The notes under the pieces: model-generated
Database searches by the model: none
The model's input: the letters and a program-made list of their open reading frames with translations, nothing else
What the model was told of the DNA's origin: nothing
Shown here: positions 18,376-26,657 of the stretch, in pieces
Numbering within the stretch: the first letter of the stretch is position 1
Layout of the letters: each line of letters opens with the position of its first letter
Made by a program: the position numbers and the translations under genes
From: CAWBXL01 sp963837365
GTDB taxonomy: Bacteria > Acidobacteriota > Terriglobia > Terriglobales > Acidobacteriaceae
Assembly (NCBI GenBank): GCA_963837365.1
Contig: CAWIMW010000002.1
Location: 930,001-994,000 of the forward strand
Direction: 5' to 3'
Length of the DNA stretch: 64,000 bases

Positions 18376-18573
18376 TTAGTCAGAACGACGAGAGGAATCT
18401 CCATTGGGGGTGCCCAGCGCATCCGCTGCGTGATCCACCATCTCGCGGGTGATCCGCGAGTTTTCGATCTTGGTGTTTCCGTAGGCAAAGCTACGCCGCT
18501 GTTGTTCCTTCTCCTCGGGAGTTGAGACAACTTTCTTGGCAGCTTCAAGAAGGATTTCAAGATTCTCGGTCAT
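18376..18573 (-). CDS. Small hypothetical protein
   Basis: A 65-residue hydrophilic protein starting MTENLEILLEAAKKV, with GGGGG about ten bases upstream of the ATG. The central region RRSFAYGNTKIENSRITREM is followed by a predicted helix and a short repeat-derived tail rich in Ser, Arg and Asp. A similar FAYGN..IEN..IT motif occurs, from memory, in small uncharacterised proteins often found near accessory genes. No function is assigned. It follows the membrane-protein operon on the same strand, 165 bases away. Confidence 0.55.
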   Translation of the reverse strand: MTENLEILLEAAKKVVSTPEEKEQQRRSFAYGNTKIENSRITREMVDHAADALGTPNGDSSRRSD

Positions 18574-18738
18574 ATTATTTGCCCCCGGTTCGCTCGAAGG
18601 ACAATACCATAATAAACCTTTAGGAAAACTCTGAGTTGGGCGTGAACCTTGGGGTGGTGCCAAGTTGGTGACAGGGAACGTTCCGTCTGTCCCCGGATTA
18701 TTCCGGATTATTCCCCGCACCCCGTTCGTGGGTGATGA

Positions 18739-19155
18739 CTAACATACAACTGGAACATGGCCGCACAAGGCGAACACGAATGCCAGAGTCAGTGCTAAAG
18801 AACACACAACAGGAATCCAGAATCCAATCCAATTACGCCCGCTAATGTGGGACACGTCGCGGTCAATAATACTGTACGGATGATCTGGGAGCAGCTTTTC
18901 GAGAATACGATTCAGCTTCCAGTTGGCGATGATCAGCGTGTAACTGATCATCCAGCTTACGAGTGCGCCAACTCCAAGGATGGCCTTAAGACTGACTTCC
19001 GATTTCACGCCAACTGCTCCGGCCACAATCAACGTAAAAAATAGCAAAAAGAAATTAAATCTTTGGACCACGATGTTTTCAATGAACTCGCGCTCTTGGC
19101 TCATTGTCCATTGTTCGGATTTGTTGCTTTTCTCGGTTTCCGAATTATTGCCCAC
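18739..19155 (-). CDS. Hypothetical three-helix membrane protein of the tandem-MBL operon
   Basis: A 138-residue protein with a polar N-terminus (about 1-30), three predicted membrane helices (about 32-50, 57-80, 108-133) and almost no soluble domain. The GTG start at 19155 has GGAG six bases upstream. The IVVQRFNFFLLFF motif before helix 1 is a pattern I associate with small uncharacterised membrane proteins. It is the third gene of a tight minus-strand operon, 18 bases after the 200-residue membrane protein, and shares its lower GC content. It could be the effector or an anchor partner of the MBL protein; this is inference. Confidence 0.65.
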   Translation of the reverse strand: MGNNSETEKSNKSEQWTMSQEREFIENIVVQRFNFFLLFFTLIVAGAVGVKSEVSLKAILGVGALVSWMISYTLIIANWKLNRILEKLLPDHPYSIIDRDVSHISGRNWIGFWIPVVCSLALTLAFVFALCGHVPVVC

Positions 19156-19173
19156 GCAGTTCTCCTAGTGTGG

Positions 19174-19776
19174 TTACACCACTTTTTTCTTGCGATGTAC
19201 TGCCTCGTCTGCCGTCTTCCTACCGTGTACAGCGAGATAACCCATCCCACTAGCAACTTCTGCAACGAGAATCAGAAGGCCGATCACTACTCCCGTTGCG
19301 ATGCACGGCTTACGGCCGAGAGCCGCAGGTAATGCATATGTCGTAATAGCCGCAAACAGGGATGAAATAACGGCCGCGCCTAGAAGTTGAAAGGTATGCA
19401 CACTAAATGGCTTTAGTGCCGGAAAGTCGGTCGACGTGTACATCTGATTGTTCCTAAACCCACCAGCCGCGACCCTCATAAGATAGCCACGAATGGCATT
19501 AATCTGCCGGGCGACAAAAACGAAATAGAGGCGATTCTGGAGCATTGCCATCCCTAGCAATAAAGTAGAGACAAACACAAGTCCTGAAAGAAGCACCAAG
19601 CACCAGAAAAAAGCGACTGTAGTGCTTTGAAAAAGCTTGTAAATGCCGAACTGGGCTGTCGCCGCGGCGGAAGCTAGACTCAGCATGTACTTGAGCAGGC
19701 TCTCGTGTCTCTCGTCGTAGAATCGGAGTTGCTCAAAACAGAGATCGTATTCTTTCAGAAGGTACTCGTGCGCCAT
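19174..19776 (-). CDS. Hypothetical four-helix membrane protein of the tandem-MBL operon
   Basis: A 200-residue protein: a short N-terminal cytoplasmic helix (EYDLCFEQLRFYDERHESL), two adjacent membrane helices (about 29-48 and 53-78), a central soluble stretch of about 45 residues and two more helices (about 124-150 and 157-183), then a basic tail ending KKKVV. The helix pairs after a leading cytoplasmic helix recall SLATT-type membrane effectors of nucleotide-linked conflict systems, but no diagnostic motif proves it. It lies 15 bases after the MBL gene in the same operon. Function unknown. Confidence 0.65.
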   Translation of the reverse strand: MAHEYLLKEYDLCFEQLRFYDERHESLLKYMLSLASAAATAQFGIYKLFQSTTVAFFWCLVLLSGLVFVSTLLLGMAMLQNRLYFVFVARQINAIRGYLMRVAAGGFRNNQMYTSTDFPALKPFSVHTFQLLGAAVISSLFAAITTYALPAALGRKPCIATGVVIGLLILVAEVASGMGYLAVHGRKTADEAVHRKKKVV

Positions 19777-19791
19777 TGTTTGTATCCGTTC

Positions 19792-21687
19792 TCAGAACGT
19801 CCATTTGCATGAGCCGTTCACATCGGTTCTCCAAACACCCTCGCGGGAATTTTCCGTGTACCTCTTCAGTGCAGTTGGATGAGGTACGTTTTGGTACTTG
19901 CCACTTGCCGTCGAGATCACAGTCCACCTTGCGTTGCATTTCTTGACGAACGGAAGACTAGCACCCTCAAGGCTGGCGTGGTGACTGGCATGTAGGATGT
20001 CGTTACAGAAATTGTTTGTGTTGTCAGCTATGTATTCGAGATTAGCGTCGGAGGCGTCTCCTGTAAATAGGCAGGCCTGCTTTCCAAGAATAGCCTTTAT
20101 CACAAGACAAGCATCATGCAATTCTCGAGTTTCACTATTGGCGACGCTTTGATGCGGGCCGATAATCTCGAATTTTACTCCGTTAGTATCCCACCACGCT
20201 GCACCTCCAAACTTTCCCTGACGGTAAGGATGGCGCACTTCCGTACCTTTTGCCACGAAGGAATCCTTGAGGCAGTTGAACTCATTCCATTCCTCGATCG
20301 TCACGCTCTTGTCACCATACCTCCGCTCGTATGGGCTATAAATTAGGTAATCAATAGCGTAGCCCTCGTCTCTCAAGTATTCCAGGCCCGAGTAGTGGTC
20401 GGAATGCTGGTGAGTAATGAACACACCACGAAGACTCTTGCTCGTCGGGAGAAGGTTGCTATAGTCCCCAATATTGTGGCAGTCCACAAGGAACGTTGCG
20501 GTATCAGTGATGATGACACTCGCATCGGCGCACCCCACGTTTAGGCAATGCAGACTTCCCATCCAACCTCCGCCTGTCAATTCTCGATTCAAAAACCTGA
20601 ACTTGGCGAATAGTTTCGTGGGATCTTTCTCCGCGTAGACACGTGGAGCCCCGGAACCTTCGAAGACGATCAAAATGTGGTGTCCGCTAACTGTAGTTAG
20701 CCTGCGCCTGCCCGGATCTCTTTTCCCCTCAACCTCAACGTCAAGTCCAGATGCCCCAACTTCCTTGGAATAATTCTGATGAACCTTTCCCGAACTGTCG
20801 TCGTCTTTGCTTTTTCTGCGTTCGGAAATGATCACAAGTTGCGGCCTTCCAGATCTCATCGCTGCATATAGATCTGACGAATAGCAAGATTCGAGGCCAT
20901 GATGCGGAGCCACAAGGATGGAAAGACCACGTTCTCTTAACAGGCTTTTCAGCCCGGGCTGATTTGTCGTTTTGAGGTGCCAGTCACGATGGTCGGGTTG
21001 GGCCATAATTCGGCGATCAAAGATCGTATATCGTTTCTGTGTACCCTCTCTCTCTCCAAGGATGTGTTGCATTCCCTCCGGGGTCATATCACCAGGAAAG
21101 AGGATCGAGCTGCTGCCATGTCGAAGATAAAACATCATGCTTGTTGAATTGCCGTATGCATGGTCAATTGCGTGAAGTTTTTCGCATGTCGGGGGCTGGA
21201 TGTAGAAAATTCCGTACTCAATGTTAGGAACAGTTTTTGTCGAGTCAAACGAGATCGTCTGTAAGGGTGGATAGCGCCCTTCCCCTGCGTAAAGCTTTTT
21301 GTAGGACTCCACGGCTGCAGTATCGCTGAGTCTATTTTTGATTCTCTGCCAATTCAATCTTTCATTACTGTCGCTGCCATCTTTGAAGTTCTTATCGTGC
21401 GGACATGTCAATAGCGCGGGATAGAGTTGCTTACCCTTCATCAGCCGCTCACATTGAGCAATGTGGTCGCCGTGGGGATGCGACAAGACAGCTTGCGCTA
21501 TTCTGTGCGCCTTATAAGAGGAGAGTTTGTGTAAGAAATTCTGTTCAATAAATTCGGCGACATCGAAGTCCGTGGCATTCATGTCCAATATGAATCCCTG
21601 ATTGAGTCCAGTACGGATAAATGCGGCGTTTCCACGCCCTACACTGAAGATCCATATTTGAGTTGAATTCTTGTAGCTCCAATCCAT
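19792..21687 (-). CDS. Tandem ComEC-like metallo-beta-lactamase-fold protein
   Basis: A 631-residue soluble protein with two complete MBL domains of the ComEC/Rec2 type. Domain 1 (about 8-345) has HPHGDH (70-75), PGD (198-200) and APHHG (260-264). Domain 2 (about 375-631) has HQHSDH (426-431), TGD (542-544), SHH (568-570) and a C-terminal HP near 603. Both sets of metal ligands look intact, so both could be active nucleases or phosphodiesterases. No membrane channel like that of ComEC is present; membrane partners are encoded separately downstream. GAGGTGAT precedes the ATG by eight bases. Composition is noticeably more AT-rich than neighbouring housekeeping genes, suggesting acquisition. Physiological role unknown. 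Confidence 0.85.
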   Translation of the reverse strand: MDWSYKNSTQIWIFSVGRGNAAFIRTGLNQGFILDMNATDFDVAEFIEQNFLHKLSSYKAHRIAQAVLSHPHGDHIAQCERLMKGKQLYPALLTCPHDKNFKDGSDSNERLNWQRIKNRLSDTAAVESYKKLYAGEGRYPPLQTISFDSTKTVPNIEYGIFYIQPPTCEKLHAIDHAYGNSTSMMFYLRHGSSSILFPGDMTPEGMQHILGEREGTQKRYTIFDRRIMAQPDHRDWHLKTTNQPGLKSLLRERGLSILVAPHHGLESCYSSDLYAAMRSGRPQLVIISERRKSKDDDSSGKVHQNYSKEVGASGLDVEVEGKRDPGRRRLTTVSGHHILIVFEGSGAPRVYAEKDPTKLFAKFRFLNRELTGGGWMGSLHCLNVGCADASVIITDTATFLVDCHNIGDYSNLLPTSKSLRGVFITHQHSDHYSGLEYLRDEGYAIDYLIYSPYERRYGDKSVTIEEWNEFNCLKDSFVAKGTEVRHPYRQGKFGGAAWWDTNGVKFEIIGPHQSVANSETRELHDACLVIKAILGKQACLFTGDASDANLEYIADNTNNFCNDILHASHHASLEGASLPFVKKCNARWTVISTASGKYQNVPHPTALKRYTENSREGVWRTDVNGSCKWTF

Positions 21688-21720
21688 AGGCGGATCACCT
21701 CGTAAATTACGAAGAGAAAA

Positions 21721-21748
21721 AGGGGGACACGGCGCGCCGTGTCCCCCT
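21721..21748 (-). terminator. Perfect 28-base palindrome, probable terminator
   Basis: AGGGGGACACGGC and its exact complement form a gap-free 28-base palindrome. On the minus strand it is followed by TTTTCTCTTCG, so it can terminate transcripts coming from the VapBC side before the tandem-MBL operon, whose start codon is 34 bases further on. It may also be an operator, as it sits just upstream of that operon. Confidence 0.6.
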
Positions 21749-21855
21749 CACAGTACGTCTTTCAATTTTGGTTGTAGGGCCCGTGCTTCTGGTACCGGTC
21801 AACCGCTCCTGAGCTTCGCTCCTGGGCGGGCGAGTCGCCCGCCCCACACGCATTT

Positions 21856-22274
21856 TCAAACCGCCGAGTACAGCCCCACGGCTAAAACTTTCTCATACCG
21901 CTCAAAATCCCGGTCCGTGGTAAACACCTGCCACTTCCGCCGCTGCGCTACCGCGCAGATCAGGAAATCAATCGCCGATCCCGCGACTCCCTTGCTGCGG
22001 CACCGGTTGTGCATCTGGGCCGCTTCTTCATAATCACGGAGCATCTAGTTTCGGCTCATCGAAAGCTCGCAAATAGTCGCGCAGCTTGTCAAAGCGGTCC
22101 GCGTCCCGGATTCCCGAGAGCAGTTCCTGCCGGACCACTGCCTACGATCTGCGCCCGTCCTTCCCGAATCAGCTCTGCCAGCGCCCGGGTCAGCGCCTGT
22201 TCCCGCGGATTCAAATCACCCGGCTTGCGCCGCAGCGCCAGCGACCATACCGGAGTGTCCACCAGCACCATCAT
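21856..22274 (-). pseudogene. vapC: VapC-type PIN-domain toxin, two frameshifts
   Basis: Read from 22274, the N-terminus is MMVLVDTPVWSLALRRKPGD, with the first catalytic Asp of PIN nucleases. Near 22137 the homologous reading changes frame (VVRQELLSGIRDADRFDKLR, with the expected Glu), and near 22040 it changes again (DYEEAAQMHNRC, then AIDFLICAVA with an acidic Asp, then FTTDRDFERY). All catalytic acids survive in the DNA but never in one frame, so no active toxin can be made. The ATG overlaps the antitoxin stop (ATGA). Confidence 0.8.
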
Positions 22275-22474
22275 GAACGCCGGCGCCGCTCCGCCTTGTA
22301 GTCATAGCGCGGATCAAATTCAAAGGTCCCAAACGCGTCCAGAATCCGCAATTGCTTGCGCCGCTTGACGTATTCGGCCAGCGCCGCCGTGACCGCTTCT
22401 TTCTTGGTCTTGTGCTTTCCCGCCCGCTGCGCTTCTTCGATTAATTTGTCGTCGAGCGCCAGGTTCGTTGCCAT
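22271..22474 (-). CDS. vapB: VapB-type antitoxin
   Basis: A 67-residue protein starting MATNLALDDKLIEEAQRAGK, with a ribbon-helix-helix DNA-binding region (about 1-45, KTKKEAVTAALAEYVKRR) and a C-terminal toxin-binding tail (about 46-67, FGTFEFDPRYDYK). The start at 22474 matches family N-termini; a start thirteen codons upstream would put the operator inside the coding region. It is intact although its partner toxin is broken, so it may persist as a free repressor or as an antidote to related toxins. Confidence 0.82.
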   Translation of the reverse strand: MATNLALDDKLIEEAQRAGKHKTKKEAVTAALAEYVKRRKQLRILDAFGTFEFDPRYDYKAERRRRS

Positions 22475-22504
22475 GTGTAAATTGTTACACATGGCAATGT
22501 GTAA
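22468..22504. promoter_or_regulatory. VapB operator with three alternating half-sites
   Basis: ATGTGTAA (22473-22480), TTACACAT (22485-22492) and ATGTGTAA (22497-22504) alternate in orientation with exact 4-base spacers. The first pair extends to 13-base perfect arms (TTGCCATGTGTAA / TTACACATGGCAA). This is the classic layout of an autoregulatory toxin-antitoxin operator, and it overlaps the vapB start codon, so binding would block initiation directly. Confidence 0.75.
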
Positions 22505-22626
22505 AGCAAGCAATTCCGATGTGGCGCGGGCACTCCTGCCCGCGTCCTCAGCGACTGAAGCCGAAGATCAATCCTATAAGCTGCAAGCAGGGCGACGAGA
22601 GCCCTGCGCCGCCCTACATCAAAATC

Positions 22627-25600
22627 CTAGCTGCACCCGCTCGTGCTCCCGCAGCTCATGCACTTGTAGCAGCTCCCATTCCTCACCATGATCGAGCCGC
22701 AGACATGGCAGCTGGGAGCGTCTCCCAGGTCAATCATGCTGGCCAGGGCATCGGCGGCGTGGACGGGGCCAGTAGTTAGTGGCTTGTGGCTAGTGGCTAG
22801 TGAATCCGCCGAGCCGTTCATGTCCCCAATACCCTCGGGCTGAGAGCTGACACCTGACAGCCGGGGTCTCAAGTTTTCAAACAGCAGTTGTTGCTGTCCG
22901 GTGAGGAAGCGCATCTGGAGCCAGCGGAAGATGTAGTCCATGATGGACTTGGCGAAGCCGATCTCCGGATTCTTGCTCCAGCCGCTGGGCTCGAAGCGGG
23001 TGTGGGCGAACTTGTCGCACAACAGCTTGAGCGGCACGCCGTGTTGCAGCGCCATCGAGGTGGCCAGCGCAAAGCTGTCCATCAGGCCGCTGACCGTCGA
23101 GCCTTCTTTCGCCATTTTGACGAACAGTTCGCCGGGTTCGCCGTTGGGATAGAGACCGACCGTGATGTAGCCCTCGTGTCCGCCAACGTCAAACTTGTGG
23201 GTGACCGACATGCGTTCTTCCGGCAGACGGTGACGCACCGCGCGCGGCGGCGCATTGAGGTCCTGCTCCAACTGGGCCAGCGTGGGTGCGGCGGCCAGTT
23301 GGTTCCCGGCAGAAGCCGTCTTGGTGCCCGCAGCGCTTAGCGGCTGAGACTTCTTGCAGCCATCGCGATAGACGGCCACCGCCTTCAAGCCCAGCTTCCA
23401 CGCCTGAAGGTAAGCCTCCATGATGTCCTCAACCGAAGCGCTCTCCGGCAGGTTCACCGTCTTCGAAATCGCGCCAGAAATAAACGGCTGCGCCGCCGCC
23501 ATCATCTTCAGGTGACCCATGTAATGAATGGACCGAGTCCCCTTCGCCGGCTTGAACGAGCAATCAAACACATCGAGAGGTGCTCGTCCTTTACGCCGGG
23601 TGCGCCTTCGATGGTGCCGGTGGCGTCAATGTAGGAGACGATCGCATCCGCCTGATCGTGGTTGTAACCCAACTTGAACAACGCAGTCGGGACAGTATTG
23701 TTAACAATCTTAATCATCCCGCCACCAACCAGCTTCTTGTACTTCACCAAAGCCAGGTCCGGCTCAATGCCAGTAGTATCGCAATCCATCATGAATCCAA
23801 TAGTTCCTGTAGGTGCTAGGACCGTTACCTGGGAGTTGCGGTAGCCGTGCTTTTCGCCGTGGGCCAGGGCTTCGTCCCAGCATTGCTTGCTGGCTTCGTA
23901 GAGGGCATTGGGGACGTTTTGCTTGTTGATGTTGTTTACCGACGCGCGGTGCATTCGGATTACGTCGAGGAATGGTTCGCGGTTGATGTACCAGCCGGGA
24001 CAGGCGGCTCCGGGCATTAGGTTCGAGCCTAGATTGGTTTCGCCCAGGCCTTTTTTCGTGGGCTCGGTGGCCGGGGACAGTGGCTCACAGAGTTCGGCGA
24101 TTCTTGACGACTGCAAATAGGCCTCTCCGCACATGATGGCGGTGACGCAGGCGGCGTAGTCACGGCCGGCGTCGGAGTCGTAGGGTAGTCCCGCCGCCAT
24201 CAGCAATGCTCCTAAGTTTGCGTAGCCCAAGCCTAGCGGACGGTAGTCGTGCGAGTTGCGCATGATCATTTCCGTCGGATAGCCGGCGTTGTCTACGATG
24301 ATTTCCTGGGCGGTGATCAGGATGTCTACTGCATGGCGGTACGCCTCGACATCAAACGTCCCGTTGGGGGCAAACTTCAGCAGGTTCAGGCTGGCCAGGT
24401 TGCAGGCGGAGTCGTCCAGAAACATGTACTCGCTGCACGGATTGCTGGCGTTGATTCTTGCCGTGTTCTTGCTGGTGTGCCAACGGTTGACCGTAGTGTC
24501 GTATTGCATGCCGGGGTCGCCGCAGTGCCAGGTGGCGTCGGAAATCTTGAAGAGCAGTTCTTTCGCCTTGAAAGTCTGCATGGGGCGGCCGTCTTTGACC
24601 GCATGGGTCTGGAAGCCGTTGTCGCGGACCACGTTGTACATGAAATCATCGGTCACGCGGACGGAATTGTTGGCGTTCTGGAAGAAGATGGAGCTGTAGG
24701 CGTCCGAGTCGGGCGAGGAGCCGTCGTAGCCCTGGGCCACCAGCGCGTGGGCCTTGGCTTCTTCTTTCTGCTTGCAGAGGATGAAGTCTTCGATGTCTGG
24801 GTGGTCGACGTTCAGGATGACCATCTTGGCGGCGCGACGGGTTTTGCCTCCCGACTTGATGACGCCGGCAAAAGCATCGAAGCCCTTCATGAAGCTAAGC
24901 GGGCCGCTGGCGGTGCCACCTCCGCTTAGCTGCTCGGTGGACGACCGCAGGGTCGAGAGGTTGGTGCCGGTGCCCGATCCCCACTTGAACAACATGCCTT
25001 CGGTTTTGGCCAGGGTGAGGATGGAGTCGAGCGAATCCTGCACCGAGTTGATGAAACACGCCGAGCACTGCGGCTTGGTGTATCCGGTCACGCCGAATTC
25101 TACGTTTTGCGTGGTGGCGTTCCAGTGCCAGTTGCGGCCGTCGGAGTTGGGCTCGATGCGGTCGCAGCCTACGTTGAACCAGACGGGCGAGTTGAAGGCC
25201 GCGTGCTGGCGGACAAGGATGTGCGTCAGCTCGTCATGGAACGTCGCGCCGTCTTCGGGCGTGTGGAAGTAGCCTTGGGCTAGTCCCCAGTCGCGGATGG
25301 TTTCGGCGACCCGGCTGATTAGCTGGCGGGCGCCCTTCTCGCGCTCTTCGGTTCCCAGCGTGCCGTGGAGATATTTGCTGGCGACGATGTTGGTGGCGGT
25401 CATCGACCAGTCTTTGGGGACTTCGACGTCTTTCTGCTCGAAGATGATTCCGCCCTTCGAGTCAGTGATGATGGCATCGCGAAGTTCCCATTCAATTTCG
25501 TCGTAGGGATGGACTCCGGGCTTGGTGAACAGGCGGCGGAAGGTCAGGCCTGCGGCCTTCTTCTTGGTAGACGGGGTGGCGGCGGTCGTCGAGGTGGGCT

Positions 25601-25643
25601 CGGCGGCAGTAGTGGGGGCTCCGTGTGTTGTAACCTCAGACAT
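22627..25643 (-). CDS. nrdJ: B12-dependent class II ribonucleotide reductase, split by a frameshift
   Basis: Reduces ribonucleotides to deoxyribonucleotides using adenosylcobalamin. The first part (25643 to 23508, 711 residues) has CSACFIN near residue 195, KWGSGTGTNLS near 225, the active-site loop NPCSE (401-405) and PTGTIGFMMDCD. At about 23572 homology jumps to another frame, from EHLS to VFDCSFKPAKGTRS, and continues to 22627 through GAISKTVNLP to a C-terminal CHVCGS...CYKCMSCGS zinc/thiol tail. The open frames overlap by 64 bases. The second could start at GTG 23571, giving two chains like the split NrdJa/NrdJb known in Pseudomonas, or the shift is a sequence error. The linker before the tail contains translated short repeats. 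Confidence 0.88.
22770..22866. repeat. Short-repeat clusters inside the nrdJ linker
   Basis: GGCTTGTGGCTAGTGGCTAGTG (22780s-22802) is a TAGTGGC direct repeat, and GCTGAGAGCTGACACCTGAC (22839-22858) is a second GCTGA/CTGAC unit. Both are translated as part of the Ser/Thr-rich linker between the catalytic domain and the C-terminal cysteine tail. Confidence 0.6.
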
Positions 25644-25763
25644 CGCTCTGTTTCTCCCTTGCTCTATTTTCTCTCGGATTCTGGGGATCCGTTATCCAGT
25701 CTCTTGTGTATCTCAACTGATAGTGGTGCCGTCCCTGGGGGACTCAATCATTCAATATTCCTT

Positions 25764-25783
25764 CCCCGGACTTCGGTCCGGGG
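25764..25783. repeat. CCCCGGAC-TTCG-GTCCGGGG hairpin element
   Basis: Perfect 8-base arms around a TTCG tetraloop, between nrdJ and the upstream hypothetical gene. It is followed on the plus strand by CTATCGTATTCCGTCGC rather than a U-run, so it is more likely a dispersed repeat than a terminator. Confidence 0.6.
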
Positions 25784-25816
25784 CTATCGTATTCCGTCGC
25801 TTCGCGACTGGGTTGT

Positions 25817-26233
25817 TTATGCGGCAGAAGCAACTTCAGCGGAAGAATTCATCCATTGTTGTAACGCGGCTAGCGCGCTTTGGCGTTGGGTCGCATCTTC
25901 GATTACGGTATAGCGGGCAAAACAGGCGCCCTTTTCCAGGCGCTCGCGCAGCATGTTGCCGGGAAGGAACATCCTTCCCAAGGTCATGCCCAAATCATCT
26001 GTTTGAGAGATCTGGAACAGGGCCAGCATGCGCCTGCCTTCGGAGGAGTTTTCGCCGGGGCCTATGATTTCTTCTCCCAGAGCGAAGACCCCGGGTTTGG
26101 CGGGGACCAGTAACGCGCTTACGCAGGTGTCGAGGCGAAACCATCTCGACCACTCCAAACGACGGTGATCCAAGCTCGGATCGACCCCGTTTCTTGCCAG
26201 CGACTCGTCTACCAGTTGGGCCAAACCTTCCAT
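25817..26233 (-). CDS. Hypothetical protein upstream of nrdJ
   Basis: A 138-residue soluble protein beginning MEGLAQLVDESLARNGVD, with GAGGGAC about seven bases upstream of the ATG. It is a mixed alpha/beta protein with no membrane segment and a conserved-looking core (SRWFRLDTCVSALLVPAKPG, LALGEEIIGPGE, FLPGNMLRERLEKG). It lies 173 bases upstream of nrdJ on the same strand and could be cotranscribed with it. I do not recognise the family. Confidence 0.65.
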   Translation of the reverse strand: MEGLAQLVDESLARNGVDPSLDHRRLEWSRWFRLDTCVSALLVPAKPGVFALGEEIIGPGENSSEGRRMLALFQISQTDDLGMTLGRMFLPGNMLRERLEKGACFARYTVIEDATQRQSALAALQQWMNSSAEVASAA

Positions 26234-26657
26234 GGCGGTCCCTCTCTTTTTTGCCCGTTTTCGACGACACTACCCGCTGCCTCGGGCGAGGGTCGTTTTC
26301 CACAGACTCTATGTTTTGTCAAAAACCTCGATTGCTTCCTTGGGGGAGGTCCCGGTTCGCCGGAGCTTGGATCAAGGAAACAGTCACCGCAATGCCAAAG
26401 CTTCCACTCTCAGTGGGGTGGGAGTCTTTGTAAGTTGTTGGGGGCGCGGGGTCACCTCTGGCCGAGCGTCCGCATTTTTGTCAAAATTCGCCTTCACTTA
26501 GCAGCGAATTTGTAAGCCCTGTGGGTGGTAAAAGTACTCCCGCCTGTAGTGGCTGTCAAGGGAATATCACTACCTATTGTATACCCAGTAGAGACGCCCC
26601 AAACGGGCCATACTGTTGCTCAAATTCCACAAGAAATCCACAGGTGCTGTGTTACAG
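26234..26657 (-). other. Gene-free stretch, possible long leader
   Basis: A 424-base stretch without a convincing gene. If the promoter at 26531-26559 is real, the transcript would have a ~290-base 5' leader before the hypothetical gene at 26233. On the minus strand TTTCCTTG (near 26375) can pair with CAAGGAAG (near 26335). I saw no cobalamin-riboswitch core motifs in it. Confidence 0.35.
26531..26559 (-). promoter_or_regulatory. Putative sigma-70 promoter
   Basis: On the minus strand TTGACA (26559-26554), a 17-base spacer, then TACTTT (26536-26531). The -35 is consensus and the -10 matches poorly to moderately. It would drive the 138-residue hypothetical gene and perhaps nrdJ. Confidence 0.35.

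Noticed and set aside
24249..24929. A 226-codon open frame antisense to nrdJ
   Set aside because: Low-complexity Val/Gly-rich translation opposite the conserved catalytic core; no ribosome-binding site.
26234..26657. Cobalamin riboswitch upstream of the nrdJ cluster
   Set aside because: I looked for GCCACTG and the AGACCTGCC-type boxes on the minus strand and found only partial matches in the wrong order.
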